Shown here: piece after piece, positions 1 through 8,219 of the stretch
How positions within the stretch are numbered: the first letter of the stretch is position 1
How the letters are laid out: every line of letters begins with the position of its first letter
NCBI GenBank assembly: GCA_005877815.1
Contig: VBOG01000024.1
Location: forward strand, 1-50,960
Reading direction: 5' to 3'
DNA length: 50,960 bases
From: Nitrospirota bacterium
Lineage (GTDB): Bacteria > Nitrospirota > Nitrospiria > Nitrospirales > NS-4
Program-made: the position numbers and the translations under genes
The notes under the pieces: generated by a model
Database searches by the model: none
Told to the model about the DNA's origin: nothing
The model's input: the letters and a program-made list of their open reading frames with translations, nothing else

Positions 1-1545
1 CGTCATGCCATGGGCGAGTGAGCGCGCGCTGAGCTCTTCGCGAATCACCATCTCCATGTCGCGACACAGTCCCGGATATTCCGCTTTCAAACTGGCTTCG
101 ATCCGCGCATCTTCCGCAAGCATCCAGAGGTCGCGAATCAAAAGCGGGTTGGGGTACAGCCGGAACAGCGCCTCGAGCGATGTGAGCTCACCATGTACAG
201 GTGCGCCATAGCGGAGCGATGCTTGAACGGCAAGATCCTGCAGATGCGCGAGGTCGAGATCATAGGTGCCGTACTGCAAATGGCCGGCCTCATGCGCCGT
301 CAGGAGCTTATAGACACGAAAGTTCTGTTCCCGCGTGGGATGCAGGCCGATCCGCGCCGGCAAAAAGAGAAGGGCCCGATCCGAGGACACTCGCGAGCTG
401 GCGTGATGGCCTGCCGCATCGATCGGCATGATCGTCACGGAACGCCCGCTCAGCGCTTCTGCAAAGAGCTTCAGCATACGGGAGACCTCACGAACCGAGA
501 GCCCGCTTGCTGCGCGCTCAACGGCGTCCAATGCTTTGCGCGTCTCGACGGCAAAGTACGCGCGCGCCCCTTCCGGACTATACGCCAGGATCTCCATTCC
601 ACCTCTGTACCATTCGTCGAAACGGTCAGTGGAAGACGGAGCGGCGGCGTCCATCAATTCGAACATCTCGGGAGCCCGACGAAAATACGCTAAGGCTGCA
701 TCAGCATCGGCTTCGGCAAGCAGTGTCCCGCATTGCAACACACGCGTCTGCCACTCTGGGTCCGATATCCTTCGAAACCAACCCGGCATCTCACCCAGAA
801 ATTCAATCGCCCGGTCGGGAGACCTATTGGCAAATGCCGCCGCGACTGTGAGCGCCCATCGACGCACGTCCGCTGTCTTGAGCTCGCCGAGCAGCGATGG
901 AGAGGTCCGCAGATAGGTCAGGGCGGCGATGTAATCAGGCTTGCCGAAGCTGTTCGGCGTGACGAGCTTCACACTCAGCCATCCCCATGCCGTCAGGTCA
1001 GAGACCGGAAGAACCGAGAGGATCTCCGGGCCGTGTTGAAAGAACTCGATCCCCAAGGCATAGTCGCTCTTCGCGAGGTCGGCACCGATCTCGGCCCATA
1101 TTGGCAATACATCCAACCCGGCGCATTGGACGACGCGGCCCGCATGTCGGAGCGCTTCCAGTGCCATCGACGCATCCTGTTCCGTCAGTTCAAGAGCCAC
1201 TCGCATTGCCGGCACGCGCGCAGAGACGGACATATTGTCAAAAAGGTCCCGGCTCTCCTGGCAGAGCTTCAGGCCGGCGGCGCCTGAGCGCTCGGACAGC
1301 GAGACGATGAGATCGAGCCACGTAATCAGCTCCGCTTCGGGTAACACGGCCAGCACATCCGGCAGGATTTCGATGGTCGCCGCCGCCACCTTTCGCGTGT
1401 CCTGAGCGAGTTCGGAGAGCAGGTCAACTGCATGAGGTCCCTGTCCGGAAGCCACCAGCTTCTCGCTGACGGATTTCGCGACAGGGCGAGGCAGCACTTC
1501 GGCCAGAAGGCCGGTCAATCGAGCGCTGATCGTATCGGGCAGCAT
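1..1545 (-). CDS. NorD/CbbO-type VWA partner of MoxR ATPase, N-terminal part (runs off left edge)
   Basis: This reading frame starts at an ATG (1545-1543) and stays open for all 515 codons to base 1, so the gene is cut by the window edge. The visible part is alpha-helical and repeat-like, followed by the motif AHEAGHLQYG (His418, Glu419, His422), which resembles the metal-binding HExxH-like motif seen in NorD/CbbO proteins. The family normally continues into a C-terminal von Willebrand A domain with a MIDAS site; that part would lie outside the window. NorD/CbbO proteins work with a NorQ/CbbQ AAA+ ATPase to remodel or activate a metalloenzyme. Such an ATPase is encoded just upstream on the same strand (1900-2715). 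The target enzyme cannot be told from this window. Family assignment rests on the His/Glu motif and the neighbour. Confidence 0.75.
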   Translation of the reverse strand, partial: MLPDTISARLTGLLAEVLPRPVAKSVSEKLVASGQGPHAVDLLSELAQDTRKVAAATIEILPDVLAVLPEAELITWLDLIVSLSERSGAAGLKLCQESRDLFDNMSVSARVPAMRVALELTEQDASMALEALRHAGRVVQCAGLDVLPIWAEIGADLAKSDYALGIEFFQHGPEILSVLPVSDLTAWGWLSVKLVTPNSFGKPDYIAALTYLRTSPSLLGELKTADVRRWALTVAAAFANRSPDRAIEFLGEMPGWFRRISDPEWQTRVLQCGTLLAEADADAALAYFRRAPEMFELMDAAAPSSTDRFDEWYRGGMEILAYSPEGARAYFAVETRKALDAVERAASGLSVREVSRMLKLFAEALSGRSVTIMPIDAAGHHASSRVSSDRALLFLPARIGLHPTREQNFRVYKLLTAHEAGHLQYGTYDLDLAHLQDLAVQASLRYGAPVHGELTSLEALFRLYPNPLLIRDLWMLAEDARIEASLKAEYPGLCRDMEMVIREELSARSLAHGMT

Positions 1546-1621
1546 GGACAGTCGTCAGCGATCCGACTCCCGACAAGGGCCGGGCGTTAAGACATCTCGC
1601 CAAGCCGGATCCACCGCCTTC

Positions 1622-1870
1622 TTAAAACTCGTCCTGGTAATCTTCGTCCCAGCCTTTGGGGAGCGCATCCGAAAGATGGTCGCGCTCCTTGACCTCCGGA
1701 TCCCATAGAAGCGCGTCGATTTGCTCCTTCGTCAACGGCTTGACGGGTTCTCCAAGCGGTTTCCGTTTGCGCATGGCCACACGCTTGGCCTCTTCCGCAT
1801 CCTGAGGATCTTCCGGTAACTCGGCGTTCGGCGCCGGTTGTGGGGGTTCCATGGCATCATCGCTACTCAT
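1622..1870 (-). CDS. small charged hypothetical protein between the norQ- and norD-like genes
   Basis: An 82-residue protein. The ATG at 1870 is preceded by a good ribosome-binding site (CGGAGGACGT then ATG), so I prefer it to the longer frame that would run back into the ATPase gene. The protein is acidic and proline-rich at the N-terminus (MSSDDAMEPPQPAPNAE), has a basic patch (RKRKPLGEPVKPL) and ends with many acidic and aromatic residues (GWDEDYQDEF). It has no signal peptide or membrane segment. It lies between the AAA+ ATPase gene and the VWA-partner gene, so it is probably co-transcribed and may be an accessory factor of that pair. I do not recognise the family. Confidence 0.7.
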   Translation of the reverse strand: MSSDDAMEPPQPAPNAELPEDPQDAEEAKRVAMRKRKPLGEPVKPLTKEQIDALLWDPEVKERDHLSDALPKGWDEDYQDEF

Positions 1871-1899
1871 ACGTCCTCCGTTCGGCAGTGCAGTTTTCC

Positions 1900-2715
1900 T
1901 TAAAACACCGCCGAAACAATCTCCCGCAGGCTGCGGTGCATGTCGCCATCGTCCGTGATCGGCCGGATGACGGCTGCTTCGCACGCGACAGCAGGCGGTA
2001 GGCCTTTTTGAATGAGCTGTCCCGCATAGATCAGCAATCTCGTGCTGACGCCTTCCTCCAGTCCATGATTTTTCAGGTGCCGGACCTTCTCGCCCACCTT
2101 GACGAGCGCGAAGGCCACATCTTTCTCCACCCCGGACTCCCGCTGGATGATTCGGGCTTCGAGATCGCGAGACGGGTAGCCGAATTCGATGGCCATAAAC
2201 CGTTGCTTGGTGCTCTGCTTCAGGTCCTTCAGCACCGTTTGATACCCGGGATTGTAGGAAATGACGAGCAGAAATTCGTCCACCGCCTCGATCATCTGTC
2301 CTTTTTTCTCGATCGGGAGAATCCGGCGATCGTCGCTCAAAGGATGAATGAGGACGGTCGTATCTTTCCGCGCCTCCACAATCTCATCCAGATAGACGAT
2401 GGCCCCGTGTTTGATGCCGAGCGTGAGCGGTCCATCCACCCACACCGTCTCCCCACCCTTCAGGAGGTATCGTCCAACAAGGTCAGAAGCCGTCAGATCC
2501 TCATGGCAGGCGACGGTAATCAAGGCACGGCCGAGGCGATACGCCATGTGCTGGACGAAGCGCGTTTTTCCGCAGCCGGTCGGCCCCTTCAGCATGACCG
2601 GCATGCGGGCCGCCGCCGCCGCTTGGAACAGAGCGATCTCCCCGTTCACTTCAACATAGAACGGCTCTTCCTTGAGCCGATACTTTTCAATGCCCTGCTC
2701 CAGCCCTTTTGCCAA
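1900..2715 (-). CDS. MoxR-type AAA+ ATPase, NorQ/CbbQ family
   Basis: A 271-residue AAA+ ATPase. It has Walker A GPTGCGKT near residues 44-51, Walker B VYLDEI near residue 109, and a C-terminal CbbQ_C-like region ([14 protein letters not shown]). Length matches NorQ/CbbQ/NirQ proteins (about 260-300). Such ATPases act in the cytoplasm with a VWA-domain partner to insert or repair metal centres or to reactivate an inhibited enzyme. The start is a TTG at 2715 with a strong GGGAGG ribosome-binding site five bases upstream, and a promoter with a perfect TATAAT lies just before it (2744-2773). The small ORF and the NorD-like gene follow on the same strand. NorQ and CbbQ cannot be separated from sequence alone. 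Confidence 0.88.
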   Translation of the reverse strand: MAKGLEQGIEKYRLKEEPFYVEVNGEIALFQAAAAARMPVMLKGPTGCGKTRFVQHMAYRLGRALITVACHEDLTASDLVGRYLLKGGETVWVDGPLTLGIKHGAIVYLDEIVEARKDTTVLIHPLSDDRRILPIEKKGQMIEAVDEFLLVISYNPGYQTVLKDLKQSTKQRFMAIEFGYPSRDLEARIIQRESGVEKDVAFALVKVGEKVRHLKNHGLEEGVSTRLLIYAGQLIQKGLPPAVACEAAVIRPITDDGDMHRSLREIVSAVF

Positions 2716-2743
2716 TCGTTCCTCCCGCTTCTGGTGTCAATGG

Positions 2744-2773
2744 ATTATAGCGACCGGCGCCTCGCCAACTCAA
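2744..2773 (-). promoter_or_regulatory. sigma-70-type promoter for the norQ-like operon
   Basis: On the minus strand, TTGAGT (2773-2768), an 18-base spacer and a perfect TATAAT (2749-2744) lie about 30 bases upstream of the TTG start at 2715. The -35 matches consensus at four of six positions. Confidence 0.6.
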
Positions 2774-2827
2774 GCGACACGCTCCGGGTCAATTGCCGTC
2801 CCCGCTCCCCCCGGCTATACTTGACGC

Positions 2828-3382
2828 ATGCGTCCGCAGAGCCGATACATGCTCTCTCCTGTCTGTGCGCTGATGGCGCTGCTTCTCGCTGGATGCGTGG
2901 GGTCGCAGATCGTCCCCAAGGACATGGAACCGCAGATCATGCGGGATGTTCCATTCGACGCCATCAAGACGGATCCGGACCGTTACAAGGGACGTCTATG
3001 CGTTCTGGGTGGAAAAGTGCTCGGCGCCAAGCGGCTGAAGTCGGCGACCCAGATTGAAGTGCTCCAGTTGCCGCTCGATCGCTGGGATGTTCCGCGGACA
3101 CATGAGCTCTCGGACTCAGCCGGCCGATTTCTGGCCTACCACGCAGAATTCCTGGATCCCGCGACCCTGCCGGCCGGCACCATTGTATCCATGATCGTGG
3201 AAGTGCAGGGGGTGAAGAAGATGCCTTTGGACGAAGAAGAATACACCTACCCCACCTTCAACATCCGCACGCTCAAGGTCTGGCGGGAGTCCACCTACAC
3301 CCGTCCAGGGTCACAGCCCTACTTCTACCGAAATCCGTACTATCCCTTTTATCCATACTACTGGTGGGACCCTTGGTACTGA
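2828..3382 (+). CDS. Slp-family outer membrane lipoprotein
   Basis: A 184-residue protein with a lipoprotein signal: hydrophobic stretch then lipobox LLAGC, so the mature protein would start at Cys22 or nearby. The core (IVPKDMEPQIMRDVPFDAIKTDP, then a GGKVLGAK strand and a basic YTRPGSQPYFY segment) fits the Slp family of starvation-inducible outer membrane lipoproteins, whose function is poorly understood. The C-terminus is rich in Tyr, Pro and Trp (NPYYPFYPYYWWDPWY), which is characteristic of many Slp-like proteins. It is transcribed divergently from the norQ-like gene and converges on the next gene with a gap of only five bases. No clear ribosome-binding site precedes the ATG at 2828. 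Confidence 0.82.
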   Translation: MRPQSRYMLSPVCALMALLLAGCVGSQIVPKDMEPQIMRDVPFDAIKTDPDRYKGRLCVLGGKVLGAKRLKSATQIEVLQLPLDRWDVPRTHELSDSAGRFLAYHAEFLDPATLPAGTIVSMIVEVQGVKKMPLDEEEYTYPTFNIRTLKVWRESTYTRPGSQPYFYRNPYYPFYPYYWWDPWY

Positions 3383-3387
3383 AAACA

Positions 3388-4329
3388 TCATCGCTCAGTG
3401 TGCTGAGGGCTCACGATATATGACTCCACCAGCCGCAGGGGATGGTACGCTGCCTTGGCGCGCCGCAACCCGGGAAGCTCCGAATCGTCCATGGCATTGA
3501 TCACATCGTACTCGACCAGCTCGCGGCACAATTCGCGAAACATGAACTGCGGGAGGCCTTTAATCCGGCGGTCTGCGATCTCCAGGAGCACGCAGAAGAT
3601 TCTTTCATTATCACCATCACGGGCGCACTGCGGGTATCCGAAGGTGTAGCCTGCGATACGCCCGCCCACTTCAGCCACTCGGCCGATGACCTGTAGTTCA
3701 TCCGAGTGGCTGAACACGAAGCCATGAGCGGATTCGGCATCGGCGGCGAGCAACAGGGAAAAATCAGACTCTCCATCGGGCTTGATCCCAGCCTGCCATT
3801 CGCAGAACACAGCCAAACAGGCCTCCCGATCGTCGGGGCGATAGGGCCGAAACGACGGCTTGGCCTCTTTACGGCAATGGTTGTAGGACAGCCTCGGACC
3901 TTTGTAGCGGTCACCCCTCAAGCCCACAAGATCAGCTCGTCGGTAGAGATAGTCCCGGCTCTTCAACGTCACCCGATAGCCGGCCGATCGGCACTGTGCC
4001 GCGAGACCCTCCGGCACATTTTCAATACGCGATACAGCAGATGAATGGTTTCGCTCTTCCAGAAGGCTGAACCCTCGAACGATTGCGCGTTCCAGCGGTG
4101 GAGGACCAAGAGGAGGAAGCGCCAGGAACGTCCCGCCCCGATCACGGGCCAACAAATAATAATGGTCATCAAGTTCAAGCCATTCATAGGCCAAGAGGCC
4201 TTGCCAGATGGTATGGTAAATGAACGAAAACGCGGCCAGCCGGCGTTCTTCTTCGCCATAACAACAGAGAAGGGAGTCGAACCAGGCGCGGTCGGCGAGC
4301 ACCAGCGGGTGAGCGACGGTGGAAGGCAT
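3388..4329 (-). CDS. DUF2156 / LPG-synthase C-terminal domain protein
   Basis: A 313-residue protein with an acyltransferase-like (GNAT-fold) architecture. The centre has the DUF2156 pattern in which a Tyr-rich strand (YLYRRADLVGL) is followed by a basic LSYNHCRKEAKPSF segment, as in the C-terminal domain of phosphatidylglycerol lysyltransferase. The C-terminal half (ECREL..YDVINAMDDSELPGLRRAKAAYHPLR) fits the usual donor-binding end. Unlike MprF there is no membrane domain, so this is the soluble version, whose substrate is unknown. It starts two bases after the stop of the YkgJ-type gene at 4332, so the pair is probably one operon. Confidence 0.72.
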   Translation of the reverse strand: MPSTVAHPLVLADRAWFDSLLCCYGEEERRLAAFSFIYHTIWQGLLAYEWLELDDHYYLLARDRGGTFLALPPLGPPPLERAIVRGFSLLEERNHSSAVSRIENVPEGLAAQCRSAGYRVTLKSRDYLYRRADLVGLRGDRYKGPRLSYNHCRKEAKPSFRPYRPDDREACLAVFCEWQAGIKPDGESDFSLLLAADAESAHGFVFSHSDELQVIGRVAEVGGRIAGYTFGYPQCARDGDNERIFCVLLEIADRRIKGLPQFMFRELCRELVEYDVINAMDDSELPGLRRAKAAYHPLRLVESYIVSPQHTER

Positions 4330-4331
4330 GG

Positions 4332-4898
4332 CTACGGCCGCCGAGGCTTCTCGGAAGGTCGTAAGCCCAAGGTGATGGTGTCCAAACGCTTCAGAATGAT
4401 CACATCATCCTGATAGGCCCCCACGAGTTGAGGATGTTCGATAAAAATGTCCGCGATGTTCGGAGATTCCAGCCGTGCGGCCATCCGGTCTACATACATC
4501 TGAGATTCGGGGCTCTCACGAGTCCCGCGGATGAACGGGCATTTGCTGTCCCATCCCATCACGACTGCTTGTGTCTCCACATCCCACATCACGGCGATCG
4601 GATAGAGCCGGCAATCGAGCGGGCGCGCGGTGTAAATGCCGCAATGGCCCGTCTCGGGACAAAATGCGGGACAGCGGTAGCCCTCGTCATGCGGAACAAG
4701 CCGAACCTGAGAGCCGTGATGGTCAGGAAAGGCGTCAGGAGCGACTCCGGCGGCCATCGCCGCCCGAATCTCTTCTTCCGTAAAGTACGGACGCAGAGGG
4801 CTTGTGTCATCCGGAAATCGGCAACAGACATCACACGCAAAACAGATCGTACTGGGCACGATCTGTTCTATCATGGGGATTTCACGTAACGGAGACAT
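4332..4898 (-). CDS. YkgJ-type cysteine-cluster (metal-binding) protein
   Basis: A 188-residue protein. The N-terminus has a CxxCC cluster (CFACDVCCRFP, near residues 19-25), and later cysteines occur in the contexts RCPAFCPETGHCGIY and LDCRLYPI. This pattern defines the YkgJ/UPF0153 family, thought to bind zinc or an Fe-S cluster; biochemical function is not established. Two starts are possible: ATG at 4898 or ATG at 4874, which gives the sequence MIEQIVPS. Neither has a convincing ribosome-binding site. It is the first gene of a two-gene minus-strand unit with the DUF2156 gene and is divergent from the NifU-like gene. Confidence 0.8.
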   Translation of the reverse strand: MSPLREIPMIEQIVPSTICFACDVCCRFPDDTSPLRPYFTEEEIRAAMAAGVAPDAFPDHHGSQVRLVPHDEGYRCPAFCPETGHCGIYTARPLDCRLYPIAVMWDVETQAVVMGWDSKCPFIRGTRESPESQMYVDRMAARLESPNIADIFIEHPQLVGAYQDDVIILKRLDTITLGLRPSEKPRRP

Positions 4899-4931
4899 AG
4901 GTCTACATTGTACCTCATGCCACTATCCTGA

Positions 4932-4955
4932 GGCCAAGCCCACTTGTGCTTGGCC
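4932..4955. repeat. perfect 8-bp inverted repeat in a divergent intergenic region
   Basis: GGCCAAGC (4932-4939), an eight-base loop and GCTTGGCC (4948-4955) form a perfect inverted repeat between the divergent YkgJ-type and NifU-like genes. It could be an operator or an RNA hairpin in a leader. No U-tract follows on either strand, so a terminator is unlikely. Confidence 0.5.
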
Positions 4956-5016
4956 CCGACCCGATGGTAACATTTGGTCATCTCGGTGAAGAATTGTAAG
5001 CTTTCATCACAAGCCG

Positions 5017-5283
5017 GTGACCATACAGACAGTGCAACTTTCTAACAATCTGGCGGATTCCGTCTTACGCCGAGTGCAGAACGCGCTCGACGGCATCAGG
5101 CCTGCCCTCCAGATGGATGGCGGCGACTGTGAATTGATTGAAGTTGCGACTGACGGCACTGCAAAAATCCTGCTGAAAGGCTCCTGCATGGGATGCCCCT
5201 CTTCGAGCATGACTCTGACGATGGGGATCGAGCGCCGCATCAAAGCAAGCGTGCCTGAGGTCAAACGGGTCGTGGCGGTCTAA
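5017..5283 (+). CDS. NifU C-terminal-domain Fe-S scaffold protein
   Basis: An 88-residue stand-alone NifU C-terminal domain (Nfu type). It carries the CxxC motif in KGSCMGCPSSSMTL that binds and transfers a bridging [4Fe-4S] cluster, after the typical LQMDGGDCELIEV segment. It is cytoplasmic and delivers clusters to apo-enzymes. The start is taken as GTG at 5017, since an in-frame stop lies a few codons upstream and no ATG fits; no clear ribosome-binding site is visible. The next gene starts 16 bases after its stop. The radical SAM enzyme further down this strand (6998-8197) is a plausible client, but that is inference. Confidence 0.88.
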   Translation: MTIQTVQLSNNLADSVLRRVQNALDGIRPALQMDGGDCELIEVATDGTAKILLKGSCMGCPSSSMTLTMGIERRIKASVPEVKRVVAV

Positions 5284-5299
5284 ACCATCTCAAGCAGGG

Positions 5300-6748
5300 A
5301 TGGATTCCACACCCACACTCTCCGCGGCTCCATTCGGCATCAGTGCTCCGAACGCGTCCGAGCATGCTCGGTATGTCCGGCAACGGCTGATCTCGGCCCA
5401 CTTGCATGATGGCGCGACGTGGCGTATTGCGCCCACCCCCTTTCGGCTGTCCGATTCGGACCTAGCCTTCATTCAAGCCTTAGGACATCACCTCCTTTCT
5501 TTCACGAAAGCCCTCAATCGCTTGTACTATCAGAGCGCGCGGCGAGCTGAGCCGGCTTGGGTGGCTGACTATCTGGACCAGGGCAAACCGTCCGACTTGA
5601 TTGCGTTTGCCAGGATGAACAGGTTCCACGATCTATTACCGAGTATCATCCGGCCCGATCTGATCCTGACCGATGATGGGTTTGCGATCAGCGAATTAGA
5701 TTCTGTCCCCGGAGGCATGGGGCTCACCGGCTGCATGACGGACGCCTACGCTGACCTCGGCTATCCGGTGATCGGAGGCCGTCACGGAATGGCGCAGGGA
5801 TTCGAGCGGATGATCCGCGCCCTCCCGATGGAGAATACCGCATCCTTGGCGATCGTGGTCTCGGAGGAAGCGAAGGATTACAGGCCGGAAATGACATGGC
5901 TTGCGGCCAGATTGAGAGACGCCGGACTGCCGACAGAGGGCGTCGCTCCGGACGATGTACTCTTTACAGAAGATGGGTTGCAGCTGGCCGGGCTGGGGCG
6001 GGTTTCCGCGGTCTATCGATTTTTCGAACTGTTCGATCTGAAGAATATCCCGAAAATCGAACTCCTGCTGTATGCGGCGAAAAAAGGGCGCGTGGCTCTC
6101 ACGCCGCCCGTGAAACCATGGTTGGAAGAAAAGATGGCCTTTGCCCTGATTCATCACCCGGCGCTGGAACCGTACTGGATGAAGGGGTTGAGCGAAGAAA
6201 CGTTGACTCTGCTCCGACGCGTCATGCCGAAGACCTGGGTACTCGATCCCCGACCGGTGCCGCCGTCCGCAATCATTCCTGGCCTGCGTGCACATGAACG
6301 GGCTGTCTCGAATTGGCAGGAACTCTTCACCGCCGGGCAGAAAGAGCGCCGGTTCATCGTCAAACCGTCGGGATTTTCCGAGCTCGCCTGGGGCGCGCGT
6401 GGAGTCTCGGTCGGTCACGACATGTCACAGAAGGACTGGACCGCCACGCTGGAGAAAGCCCTGGGCTCATTTCAGACTGTGCCCTATCTCCTCCAAGAGT
6501 TCCGAAAGGGTCGCCATGTGAATTACCACTACCACGACGCGGGGCGCGACGAGATCGTCCGCATGCCAGGCCGCGTGAGGCTATCGCCGTATTACTTCGT
6601 CGCCAGAGATGTGCCGACGCTCGGCGGGATTCTCGCCACTGTCTGCCCGCTCGATAAAAAGTTGATTCACGGGATGACCGAGGCGATTATGGCGCCGTGC
6701 ATGGTAGACCATACCGCGGCCCCGGTATCACCAGGATGTGAAACATGA
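5300..6748 (+). CDS. ATP-grasp-like protein (permuted, glutathionylspermidine-synthase-like fold), function unknown
   Basis: A 482-residue protein. The C-terminal half has the layout of an ATP-grasp nucleotide site: FIVKPSGFSELAWGARGV (lysine plus a glycine-rich loop), LLQEFRKGRHVNYHY (adenine-contact strand) and IVRMPGRVRLSPYYF. The N-terminal half contains ISELDSVPGGMGLTGCM, which resembles the acid/Gly-rich substrate segment placed first in the circularly permuted ATP-grasp family (glutathionylspermidine synthase and relatives). Members form amide or peptide bonds using ATP. No signal peptide is visible. The stop overlaps the glutaredoxin start by four bases (ATGA), so the genes are translationally coupled. 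Product and substrate are unknown; the pairing with glutaredoxin and a lysine aminomutase is the only clue. Confidence 0.6.
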   Translation: MDSTPTLSAAPFGISAPNASEHARYVRQRLISAHLHDGATWRIAPTPFRLSDSDLAFIQALGHHLLSFTKALNRLYYQSARRAEPAWVADYLDQGKPSDLIAFARMNRFHDLLPSIIRPDLILTDDGFAISELDSVPGGMGLTGCMTDAYADLGYPVIGGRHGMAQGFERMIRALPMENTASLAIVVSEEAKDYRPEMTWLAARLRDAGLPTEGVAPDDVLFTEDGLQLAGLGRVSAVYRFFELFDLKNIPKIELLLYAAKKGRVALTPPVKPWLEEKMAFALIHHPALEPYWMKGLSEETLTLLRRVMPKTWVLDPRPVPPSAIIPGLRAHERAVSNWQELFTAGQKERRFIVKPSGFSELAWGARGVSVGHDMSQKDWTATLEKALGSFQTVPYLLQEFRKGRHVNYHYHDAGRDEIVRMPGRVRLSPYYFVARDVPTLGGILATVCPLDKKLIHGMTEAIMAPCMVDHTAAPVSPGCET

Positions 6749-6987
6749 CGCTCTATCACACTCACTGGTGTCCGGAGTGCCAAATTGTGCGTCAGAAGCT
6801 CGAGGAACTCGGGGTCCAGTATGAGAGCGTGATCGTTCCGGACAGCCGTCCAATGCGTTCGCAGGTGTACGAAGTGTCACATCAATACTATGTACCGGTT
6901 CTCACGGACGGCGCGACCACTCTTACGGAGACTCGAGACATTTTGACCTATCTTGAAACATACCGTCAGAAAACCGCAGGAGCTTAG
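6745..6987 (+). CDS. glutaredoxin-like protein
   Basis: An 80-residue glutaredoxin/GST-N-fold protein. The redox motif is CPEC near residues 9-12 (WCPECQIVRQKLEELG), followed by the cis-proline segment YVPVLTDG and the TxxDI glutathione-contact pattern ETRDILTYL. It should reduce disulfides or glutathione mixed disulfides in the cytoplasm. The ATG overlaps the stop of the ATP-grasp gene (ATGA), which makes the order meaningful: the thiol protein probably serves that enzyme or its product. The motif CPEC is not the classical CPYC, as in many small glutaredoxin-like proteins. Confidence 0.82.
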   Translation: MTLYHTHWCPECQIVRQKLEELGVQYESVIVPDSRPMRSQVYEVSHQYYVPVLTDGATTLTETRDILTYLETYRQKTAGA

Positions 6988-6997
6988 TGAGATCGGT

Positions 6998-8197
6998 ATG
7001 GGAGTCAAAAAGCCTGACACAACCTTCTGGGAGGCGGATAGCATGGAGACCTGGCAACAGGCCTTGGCTCAAAGCGTGATCAAGCCCGAAGAATTGGCCA
7101 AGCACTTCGATGTGAATCCGGATGAGATTAAGGATATCGTCGCGGAATATCCGATGCGCATCACCCCCATGTGGATGAAACTCATCCAAGAGCGGGGTGA
7201 TGCGTTCTGGCGACAAGTCGTTCCGGAACCCGACGAGATCACCGACGAGAGCCCTGCAGAAGATCCTCTGCATGAGGACATGGACAGTCCCGTACCGCAT
7301 CTCGTCCATCGGTATCCGGACCGGGTCCTGTTCATGGTTACCAACCAGTGCCCGATCTACTGCCGTTTCTGCACACGCAAGCGGCTGGTGGGAAAGCCCG
7401 GGTTCCTGAAAAAAGGAGAGTTGGACCGCGTCGTGGACTATCTCCTGGCTCACACGGAGGTGCGGGACATCATCCTGTCCGGCGGCGACCCGCTCCTGTT
7501 GCCCGACCATCTTCTCGAGCGCATCCTCAAGGCTCTGCGGACCATTCCTCACCTCGAACTGATCCGGATCGGAAGCCGTGTGCCAGGAAGTCTCCCTGAG
7601 CGCATCACGCCGGCTTTCTGTGACATGGTCAAGAAATACCATCCCCTTTACATGAACCTTCATTTCAACCATCCCGACGAATTGACGTCGGAAGTGAAGG
7701 CGGCGTGCGGCCGGCTAGCCGATGCCGGCATTCCCTTGGGCGCCCAGACCGTTCTGCTCAAAGGCGTGAATGACGATCCTGCTGTGATGATACGCCTCGT
7801 CCACCAGCTCCTCCTGGCACGCGTCAAACCGTATTACCTCTATCAGGCCGACTTGACTCGTGGCACCAACCATTTCCGCACCTCGGTGGAGACGGGCCTT
7901 GAGATCATCAAGGCCCTACAGGGCCATACCAGCGGGATGGGGATCCCGCACTTCGTCATCGATGCCCCGGAAGGCGGCGGGAAAATCCCGCTATTGCCGG
8001 CCGATTACCTCGTCGACCTGAATCAGGACCAGGCGACGCTGCGGAACTACGAAGGAAAGATCTATACCTATCCGCAGCCGCAGAATTCCGGATCTTCGGA
8101 TCACTCGAATGGCAATGGAAACGGCAAGCGCCGCGAACTGCCGATGGTGACATCTCCCTCCACCGGTTGCGGAATCGCTGACGGCATGCTGGGCTAG
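6998..8197 (+). CDS. kamA: lysine 2,3-aminomutase-type radical SAM enzyme
   Basis: A 399-residue protein from the ATG at 6998; a longer reading from 6953 would overlap the glutaredoxin gene. It has the radical SAM cluster motif CPIYCRFCTRK (CxxxCxxC), the PLP region near GSRVPGSLPERITP, and the family end IDAPEGGGKIPLLP. Lysine 2,3-aminomutase turns L-lysine into beta-lysine using a [4Fe-4S] cluster, SAM and PLP. The two aspartates that bind the substrate epsilon-amino group in the lysine enzymes are present (YLYQADL and VIDAPEGGGK); glutamate aminomutases differ there. The C-terminal tail (NSGSSDHSNGNGNGKRR) is low-complexity and unlike the core. beta-Lysine is used for osmolytes and for EF-P modification, but no partner for either is visible here. 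Confidence 0.85.
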   Translation: MGVKKPDTTFWEADSMETWQQALAQSVIKPEELAKHFDVNPDEIKDIVAEYPMRITPMWMKLIQERGDAFWRQVVPEPDEITDESPAEDPLHEDMDSPVPHLVHRYPDRVLFMVTNQCPIYCRFCTRKRLVGKPGFLKKGELDRVVDYLLAHTEVRDIILSGGDPLLLPDHLLERILKALRTIPHLELIRIGSRVPGSLPERITPAFCDMVKKYHPLYMNLHFNHPDELTSEVKAACGRLADAGIPLGAQTVLLKGVNDDPAVMIRLVHQLLLARVKPYYLYQADLTRGTNHFRTSVETGLEIIKALQGHTSGMGIPHFVIDAPEGGGKIPLLPADYLVDLNQDQATLRNYEGKIYTYPQPQNSGSSDHSNGNGNGKRRELPMVTSPSTGCGIADGMLG

Positions 8198-8219
8198 AAG
8201 AGAACAAGAGCAAAACCAA

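Noticed and set aside
193..1310. Several plus-strand open frames (up to 184 codons) in the first 1.3 kb
   Set aside because: They lie antisense to the NorD-like gene, which has coherent family motifs; the frames overlap each other and show no domain.
2008..3057. A 349-codon plus-strand open frame
   Set aside because: It is antisense to the NorQ-like ATPase, whose Walker motifs are intact, and then runs into the Slp gene in another frame.
5696..6418. A 240-codon minus-strand open frame
   Set aside because: It is a shadow of the ATP-grasp gene on the opposite strand and has no recognisable motif.
6953..6997. A longer kamA start with 15 extra codons
   Set aside because: It would overlap the glutaredoxin gene and the added residues are not family-like.
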